A DNA stretch of 64,000 nucleotides, from positions 9,017,560 to 9,081,559 of the forward strand of contig HG738140.1 in NCBI GenBank assembly GCA_000499405.2, written 5' to 3'. The stretch is from Onchocerca volvulus. Lineage: Eukaryota; Nematoda; Chromadorea; Rhabditida; Onchocercidae. Of this stretch, positions 56,897-64,000 are shown piece after piece (position 1 is the stretch's first letter; each line of letters opens with the position of its first letter). Under the pieces are notes generated by a model. That model had not been told where the DNA came from. It did no database searches and saw only the letters and a list, made by a program, of their open reading frames with translations. The translations under genes were made by a program, and so were the position numbers.

Positions 56897-58355
56897 ATGG
56901 TATCAAAATCGCGTTCTGTGTTGTTGTGCATGCGTTCAATCCATACATCATGCCGCATGGACAGTAAGTCATCTATGTTCCATACGCATCTTAAAATTAT
57001 GATACATTATTCCAGATAGCTTTTCCGCATTTCTTTTTTTAATTATTTATATTTTCTAGAAAGAGGACCGTTGACAATTGACGGTTGGTACCCGCGTGAT
57101 CACATGCCGGATGATTATCCAAAAAATGAGGAAGAACGACGAGCAGCAGCGATAAAATATGGGATGAGGCCAGAAGATTACAAGTTAGCTTTGTTATTAT
57201 GTGTTGAATAGTGGATATTTCCAGAATCTCCGTATCGGTTAACATTTCATTTTAGTTGGTAAATTATTATGATTTTAAAGATAAATATAATATAATATTC
57301 AAATTGATTTAATTTGTCATATATTTTTTTTGTTGCAGGCCACATAGCAAAGACGATTACTTTAAGTATGCAGGAAATTATCCGGATTATGGGTGCGTTA
57401 CTTACGACCATAAAGATCCATATGAAAATTGGAGCGATCCACACTATCGAAGAAATTGGGGTGAAGGAGTAAGTATTGTTGGAAAAATTATTTTAGCGAT
57501 TCAAATTATAACATACCATTTTTAATGGAAATTCCTTGCATTTTTTTTACCAATTAGAATGTTATTGTTGATATAAATTATTAAGTAATATTATCTGAAT
57601 TTTGAATCTGAGAAATCATTTTTGTTTAGTTCTGTTGGAATCAAAGTTCTGATATCCAATATTCTCCATGCATGAAGTTAATTAATAATGGATATTATTC
57701 TTAATTTTCAGAAGCATCCTTTATAGCAATATAAGAAAAACTTCTGGAAATTAGGAATAATATACTAACCTTGTTACTTAATTTGAATTTTCAAAAATTT
57801 TAGATGCAGATCCGAGCAATGATGCATACGAGTGATCGTGACTCCTATACCAGTATTGACGATGAGGAAACTTCAATTTAAGTGTAACTTCCATGAACAC
57901 TGAAAAGTTTATGAAGCAGTGTTCATTAAAATACTTAAAACTATAATCTCTTAGTTTGTTATGCTTAAGCTATCAAATTTTGTGCAACCTCTGTATTTTA
58001 GATGGACCAACACGGTAATTTTCTGTCGTCATTTAATTCCAGCCTTAATCTTTTGCTGGATTGGTATTCAAACCTGGCCGAAGGGTCGTAAGTGGAAAAA
58101 TGACATTGTAAGTTTGTTTTTATTGAGTCATAAATTTGAAGATTTTGTACATTGAAAGTTGGGGCTCTAGACACTTCTACCAAGAAAAAAAAAACGCTCA
58201 TCTATGCTAAATATAGATTTATAAAAGTTCTTATAATATCAAAATTTTGTTTCCAGATGCTGAAACAGTATCCTTACGATATCAAACGAGCATATCCTTT
58301 TACTGATCCACGTGTCTACCCAATTACTAATTACACATTTGAATCTGAAGATTAA
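56897..58355 (+). CDS. NDUFB8: NADH:ubiquinone oxidoreductase (complex I) subunit NDUFB8/ASHI
   Basis: Accessory subunit of the mitochondrial complex I membrane arm. Exons 56897-56963 (MVSKSRSVLLCMRSIHTS, a plausible mitochondrial presequence), 57060-57183 (LTIDGWYPRDHMPDDYP, KYGMRPEDY), 57339-57468 (DPYENWSDPHYRRNWGEG), then 57970-58107 (VIFCRHLIPALIFCWIGI, the single membrane helix) and 58257-58355 (KQYPYDIKRAYPF, as in the family). Phases agree and the model gives 185 residues, close to the family's usual 186 or so. An exon at 57804-57881 also joins in phase and ends in a stop, giving a 132-residue form without the helix. The start Met is the first in frame after a non-coding leader. A polyadenylation signal AATAAA lies at 58506. 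Confidence 0.9.
57804..57881 (+). CDS. NDUFB8: Alternative stop-containing exon of NDUFB8
   Basis: The exon follows a TTTTAG acceptor and reads MQIRAMMHTSDRDSYTS then a stop. The first residues after GEG resemble the GEPMHWHLDM stretch that follows NWGE in animal NDUFB8, so it looks homologous rather than random. No in-frame GT donor joins it to the helix exon (all its GT sites are in phase 1, while the downstream acceptors need phase 0 or 2). Either it is an alternative terminal exon or a real junction has been missed or damaged. Confidence 0.55.
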   Translation: MQIRAMMHTSDRDSYTSIDDEETSI

Positions 58356-58505
58356 TAAACAAAAATCAGGAAATATCTGGGATAGTTCCAGGAAAAAAAT
58401 CACGACTTGATAAGAATAATTCATAATGTGTTTCTGTTTAATTTATAGGATTTGAAAATGTAAATTTTGCTTTTTTAAAGCTTTTTGTGTGAATATTCAT
58501 CTGAT

Positions 58506-58511
58506 AATAAA
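58506..58511 (+). terminator. Polyadenylation signal of NDUFB8
   Basis: AATAAA about 150 bases after the NDUFB8 stop, followed by a T-rich tract. Confidence 0.5.
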
Positions 58512-59020
58512 AGATTTGTCAGAAAATGTCATTTGTTTCTTTTTTTTTTTCAGTAATTATACTTCTGTTAATTTATTTTTTCGCCTATCAAATGTTACAA
58601 CAGACAACAACATTGTCTGAATCAAATCAAATCATGTTTTTGTTTAATTTCAGAACAACTTGCCACTTTTGTCACTAGTGATGATTCCATTGGTTCAATT
58701 TCTCCATCTTTTAAATAGTTTTAATATTTCATAGTCTTGTCTGTATCGTAACTGCTTTGAAGTCTGAAAAATTAGTATGAAATAGGAGATATTTCCATTT
58801 TATTGGATAACTTGTAAGGTTTAGTTAGTCATTTCCTTTTTTTAATCTGCAGGTTTTATATAAAAATTGATATATAATTCTTATATGCTAGTAGCAGGTT
58901 CTGTTCGACATTAGGAAATTGTTGAAAGCTCGAAATATAATGTTGATTCCTTTTATTTAGATGAATTCATTTAAATAAAAGGGATGTGCAGATATGAACT
59001 TTTGAGTTTTCTTTGTCATT

Positions 59021-59028
59021 TTATTCAG
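59021..59028 (+). promoter_or_regulatory. ing-3: Probable trans-splice (spliced leader) acceptor for ing-3
   Basis: TTATTCAG preceded by a T-rich stretch, 47 bases before the ing-3 ATG, with no coding exon in frame upstream. Nematode mRNAs commonly receive a spliced leader at such sites. Confidence 0.5.
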
Positions 59029-59075
59029 AAATAAGACTGAATCAAGATCATTCAACAGTCAGAAGCGGAAGAAAG

Positions 59076-62000
59076 ATGTTATATCTCGAAGATTTCCTGG
59101 AATGTAAGTTATATTCCTGGAATTTTAATTTTGATTTTGCAATTTTCTTGTTGAAATTGTGAGAAGTGATTCAATTGTTTTATTTCAGTACTTGATCAGT
59201 TACCGGGTGAATTGAGAGACAGAAGTACTGAAGTTCGAATGTTGGACCTGCAAGCGCAGCGTAAGTAACCAATTGAAATTTCCATCTTTTCGAAACTTTT
59301 TCAGTATTAAAATCTCAAGGTGGTATCGGAACTAGCATTATATTGTTCTCTCTTAAGTTTATATTTTAATAAATTCGTAAGATTTATTGAACTATGCTGC
59401 TTCATTCAGATTCAGATTAGTTTTTATAGTCACTATGAAATATATTAGAACATATTGAAATGAATTGGAGTACTAATACATTATTCTTTAATTTTTATTA
59501 TACTGCACTAAAAATGTTTCAATTTGAATTTTCGAATGTTTCAATTTGTGATTCGAATTCAGTTTTCAGAATTACATGAGCGCGCTAACAAAGAAAGAGA
59601 TGAATTTTTCACTACAGGTGGAGCTCTTCCCCATGATGTTAAAGTAAAGCGCTACAATGAGATCTTAGAGGTGCATTTTCAATAATTATGTTTTATTCTG
59701 CCTTGCATTTTCAATATCAAGTTACTATATTGAAATGCATTCGAACAAATTTCGAACCATCGACTGAAATTTGTTTTATGTTATGGAATTGGTCTCAAAT
59801 TTGTTACCAAATTGTTATTAAACTTTCTTACTGAAATTAATTTTAATTTAAATATCAGTTAAAGAATTCAAGAACTTGTTTTTTCAGCTTTATGCGCAAG
59901 CGAAGGCTCTTTCAGACGAAAAAGTGGCAATCTTAGACGTTTGTCATTCGCTGTTGCTGAAATATAGTCAAAAATTGAACAAGGAAATATTGCACTTTAA
60001 ACTAGAACTTGAGGCTGATAATCCTGGCATCACAGAACAGATTGAAAGAAGTAAACGTTGAAATTTTCATTTGCTTATGAATTGATATTTTAAGTAAAAA
60101 TTTTCAATATTTGTTTTATGAGGCAGCGTTGAATTCACCAATTCTTTTCAGATATCAGCATTTCAAAATTTATCTTGTAAATCTTTCTTTCCTTGTATTT
60201 CTTAATCAGGGATTTTTTTTTTTCAGAATTTAATGAAGTCGAAAAAAATCTATTTCTTCAACGCAAAGAGCGTAAGGTTTTTATTTCAAAGTTTTTTGTC
60301 GAAATAAAAATTTTTTTAGAAGACATATTTATAAGCAAATATTGCTGAAAATAGATGGTTTCATCACGTTTTAGGAAGACGGAGATATCGGGAAGCTAAT
60401 GCCAATCTTGGGGGCATAATAAATGGAAACTCGAACGCAGTGTCCGAAACATCAAGCATTGGTACTCGTTGTCAACGAGGTTTCTGTTTATCCTGATTCA
60501 TAAGCACTATTGTTTTTTACTCAAAATCATAATCAAAATATATCTCATATCATACTGTTTAGTACATATCGTCATTATAAGTTCATATTCTAAACAGAGT
60601 TGATTTTAGGGCAGTTAAATGATTCATGCGAAAGTAGACCGGATGTGAATACTCAGACGCAACAATGTGGGAGTCATTCATTGTTGTCAGCAGTGGGCCC
60701 ACGCGACACTGAACCTGGACCAAGTGGTAGCCGAGCACAGAGTGTTATCAGCGAGCGTAGTTCTGATTTGCCTCCGCTGAAAGTAATCATGGTGAGTTGA
60801 CTGGAATATAAATCGTATTGCTACATTTATCTAATAGAGATAACTGTAAAACTCTCCATTCATAATCCTTGCTCCATAATTGCTTATTGAATCTAAAAGA
60901 TATGTTTATTGAGGATTTTAAGCACGAATAACCGAATTTATGTTGTGAATAATTTTTCTTTTATTTTTACGCCGGACCTTATAATATAATGGGGTTGCTT
61001 AATCCAATTTATTTTTCTGTTGCAGAGACTATTTGAAATCGAAAAATGAGTGTTGAAATTTGGAATTATTTAAAAATGAGAATAGGAGGACTAAGCTATA
61101 ATTATTACAAATGGGCGCATTCAATAACAATAGTGTTATTTTACTGATATCCACACTTATTGATTACTTTGATGTTTTTTCTTGAGCATTCACACCTCTC
61201 ATTGATCATATTAAGTGCGCAAAAAAAACACAACACTATGATCATGTATTTTAATAAGCAAATAAATTTGGGACTGACTAACAAAATTATGTGTTGTCTA
61301 TCTTAAATTCACTGTTAACAATTTTAATATAAATGAGAAGCACGACTGCAGCAAAAAATCACTGCTGTTTTTTTTAATTTTAATTTGTTCAGCTTTATGC
61401 TATTTAAACGGATCACAAGCTTGTATTTCTGAAACTGTGATTTCATTGAGTAACTCTTATTATTTTGTTGTCTTGTGGATTTGGATCTGTAGGTTATAAA
61501 GTTGCTCAAGCACAAGCTAACAATGGATATTTTATATAAGCTGCATGCATTCTCATTATTAATAAAATCTCGGTATTCATTTTACAGAGGCGTTCACTTG
61601 TCACTCCTCAAAAAATCATTGGTATCAGCAGTGTTCATCCGTCAACTTCAGTAAATGCTCAACCTGTAGGGAGTACTACTGCTGGTCGTGGTTGGTTATC
61701 TAAATTGTCAAATTTTCATTTATTTGAACTTTAGAATTGTTGTCATATGATAAAAATTTACCAGAAATTTTAGTTTAAAAATCTCAAACTTCTTTGTTAT
61801 TTTTATTTAGTGTTTATTTCAAATATTCGAGCTTGGTCTTCATCACTTCGTATTTTTTTGGAGCAATTTAATTTTCACTTTAAAAGCTGTCAAACTTTTG
61901 CATATTTTCAAAAGAGATTTCAAAGGTGACGGTTGGAACGATACCCTAGGTCAAATTCCATCTACCACTTCACAAGTACAGTTCTCAATGAATTTTCCGA

Positions 62001-63080
62001 AAAACACTTCAAATGTTAGTTTTAAAGGAATCAATAAATTTTCAAGAGAATTTTTTTGGGAATTTTTGATTTTCACTTGAATGAAAGAACTTTGAAAAGA
62101 TAATTAATCTTGTGTTTTACAATTATGGTGCATCACATAATGTTATTTCATTTTCATACTTAGGTGCAGTTGGAAAAGATTTTTTAGTACAGAATCTTTC
62201 TCTTATATTTCCTACATTTTTTTTTCAAGTCTTTTCGATTTAGGTGATACTCTTTCTATTCTTTCATGTTTGTTAGATAATTGACAAAAAAAGGAATGAA
62301 TTATGATTCACGCTATATGGTTTACCTGATATTTTTGCAACTTCATGACCTCTTTGCAATTCTGTTTAGTTAGATTTGATTGACCATGTTAATAGTTACA
62401 TTTCCAAAGATTTTATGGGTCTATTTCAATGCGCTCCAGTTTAGATAAACCATTTATTGCTTCTAATGCTTTAATTCTAATACTAAGTGAAATTCATATG
62501 GATTATACAAAGTTCCTTTTATCTGGATTCTTTTGTCTGTAATTTTATTTTTATTACATAAATTTGAAATACCGGTAAAGTTATAATTTAGGGAATACAA
62601 ATGAGTTATAGATGACTTCGCTGCGGAATTTTCTTGATATGAGTTTTTACATGCATTGTCACCACAAAATTGACAAAAAAATGTTTTAGCCAGTTACTTT
62701 TATTGGAACATCTGGTCATTCTGCTCCAGGACAGCCAATGATGTCACTCGCCGTCCAAGAAAGTCGGCACGGGCGTCCAAGAAAGTAGCTTTTCTTGCTG
62801 TAGTAATTGTCAAATCCGTTTATAATTGTAACTTTTAAAAATCTTTTTGTTGAAGAGCTTTCAAGTCTTACAATGTCATTTCTTTTTTTTTTTTTGATTC
62901 TTCGATTTTTTCTATAACAATGAATATTTATACTTTAGGCTAACCTCTAGAGCTCAAGAAATGCTATACACCATGCAACGCCATGAACGTCGTGCAGCAA
63001 GTTTTACTTCACCCGAACTAATGCAGGGAAGTGACGATGAATCTGATTCTGACCGACGGGTATGGTGTTTTTGTCGTGAA
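59076..63080 (+). CDS. ing-3: Inhibitor of growth family protein ING3 (3' end beyond window)
   Basis: Chromatin reader of the NuA4/TIP60 acetyltransferase complex. Exons 59076-59103, 59189-59260, 59570-59670, 59888-60050, 60227-60271, 60375-60461, 60610-60791, 61588-61665, 62690-62784, 62939-63080; all phases agree, 331 codons so far. The N-terminal ING helices read MLYLEDFLELLDQLPGELRD, then VKVKRYNEILE and HFKLELEADNPGITEQIER as in vertebrate ING3. A Ser/Pro-rich linker follows, then GRPRKLTSRAQ, an acidic DDESDSD patch and WCFCRE, the first two cysteines of the C-terminal PHD finger that binds H3K4me3. The rest of the PHD lies past the window. A TTATTCAG acceptor at 59021-59028 and a 47-base leader suggest trans-splicing. 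It lies 720 bases downstream of NDUFB8 on the same strand. Confidence 0.95.
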
Positions 63081-64000
63081 GTAAGTTTCTATTTTTATTT
63101 GAAATACTGATAAATCATTTTTTTCGAAAATATTATGATCTTTAAAGTTATGTGCTTGCAAACATGGATGCATCACTGACAGGGACTTAGGTTATCCCGG
63201 GATAGTAAAATTTAAAAAAAAAAAAAAGAATTAAGATTTTTGTGGGAAATTAATAGCTTTTCTGATTAGAGAAGTGAAAAGATGACGAAAAAAATGTAGG
63301 TTTTAAGTAAAAAGTTCATTTATGCGAAATATTTTCTGGTATTTCTTACAAAATCGTAACTTATGCTGATGGGGAAATGTACTTAACCGTCTTTTTTTTA
63401 ACCGAGCATTTTTTTATAGCATCGATATTGAGAATTTTTGTTCAAGAAATGCAACATATTGAAATAGAAAGATTTGAAGAAGTTTTATACTATATGAAGT
63501 AGGAATAAAATTATAATGAAAAACTTTAATCTTCGTTGTATTTCCCCACATTTTTTCTTCTCTCAGTTCCTCGTTTTTTTTTTTTTTTTTTGCATTTTAA
63601 AAATGAGTAAAAATGAATTTGAAAAACAAACTGTATAAGTGGGTAAAAAGGTGTGAAACCGTGCTTCATCAATATGTTAATATGTTATTGTTTTATTGCC
63701 AGAAATTATTTTCGTTATTTTTACTATACTGTGTTATTAGTACGGAACTGAAATGCATATATCACTGTATAATTCATTTGACATCCATTAACTGTAATAG
63801 TAACAACAGTTGTACTGTCATATAAGTGCTAATAAATAATATTATTAAATAAATAGGACTATTAATAAAATAATAAATAATACTTTATCAATAAATAGTA
63901 CTATCCATGTAAATGTAAACAATAGTATAAAAAAGACCCACGCTAGCATCATATATCATTTCGGCAGTATTCTCGAAAAATAGTTTAGGACTGAAAATAT
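63081..64000. other. ing-3: ing-3 intron running off the window
   Basis: Starts with a GTAAGT donor. No continuation of the PHD finger was seen before the window end. Confidence 0.6.

Overview
The window looks like chromosomal DNA of a nematode. It is strongly AT-rich, its genes are split into many short exons with nematode-style TTTCAG acceptors, and the recognisable genes are worm-type. A parasitic spirurid (filarial-like) worm would fit the base composition and the long gene-poor stretches, but the sequence does not fix the genus. There is no bacterial operon structure, CRISPR array or rRNA, and I found no convincing tRNA gene.

Layout. 1-14.6 kb: gene-poor, with one possible exon near 12.7 kb and short tandem repeats. 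14.7-32.65 kb, minus strand: a large adhesion GPCR of the latrophilin family (LAT-2-like). I could chain 23 of its 25 assigned exons by reading frame and intron phase. The order is Cys-rich/EGF-like, C-type lectin (CTLD) 1, EGF, rhamnose-binding lectin (RBL), CTLD 2, hormone-receptor domain (HRM), GAIN/GPS, seven helices, tail. One of its introns contains a decayed Helitron (28.0-30.9 kb), and two inverted copies of a Helitron terminus lie in two different introns of the same gene. 32.7-40.2 kb: mostly intergenic, with a foldback element, a 63-bp perfect tandem duplication, homopolymer tracts and a few possible plus-strand coding fragments. 40.3-45.7 kb, minus strand: an ELAV/HuR-type protein with three RRMs (exc-7). 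45.7-56.9 kb: gene-poor, with a possible decayed gene at 48.8-49.9 kb and a 31-bp hairpin at 56.0 kb. 56.9-58.36 kb, plus strand: complex I subunit NDUFB8. 59.08 kb to the end, plus strand: ING3 (ing-3), cut by the window edge inside its PHD finger.

Context. NDUFB8 and ing-3 are adjacent in the same order in C. elegans (Y51H1A.3 and Y51H1A.4, from memory). lat-2, exc-7 and that pair all lie on C. elegans chromosome II, so the window is probably from the equivalent ancestral linkage group. The most unusual points are the multi-lectin latrophilin with an apparently damaged splice acceptor at the GPS exon, a possible signal-peptide-bearing internal first exon that would give a lectin-less receptor, the Helitron nested in the same gene, a probable GC-AG intron in exc-7, and two competing 3' ends for NDUFB8.
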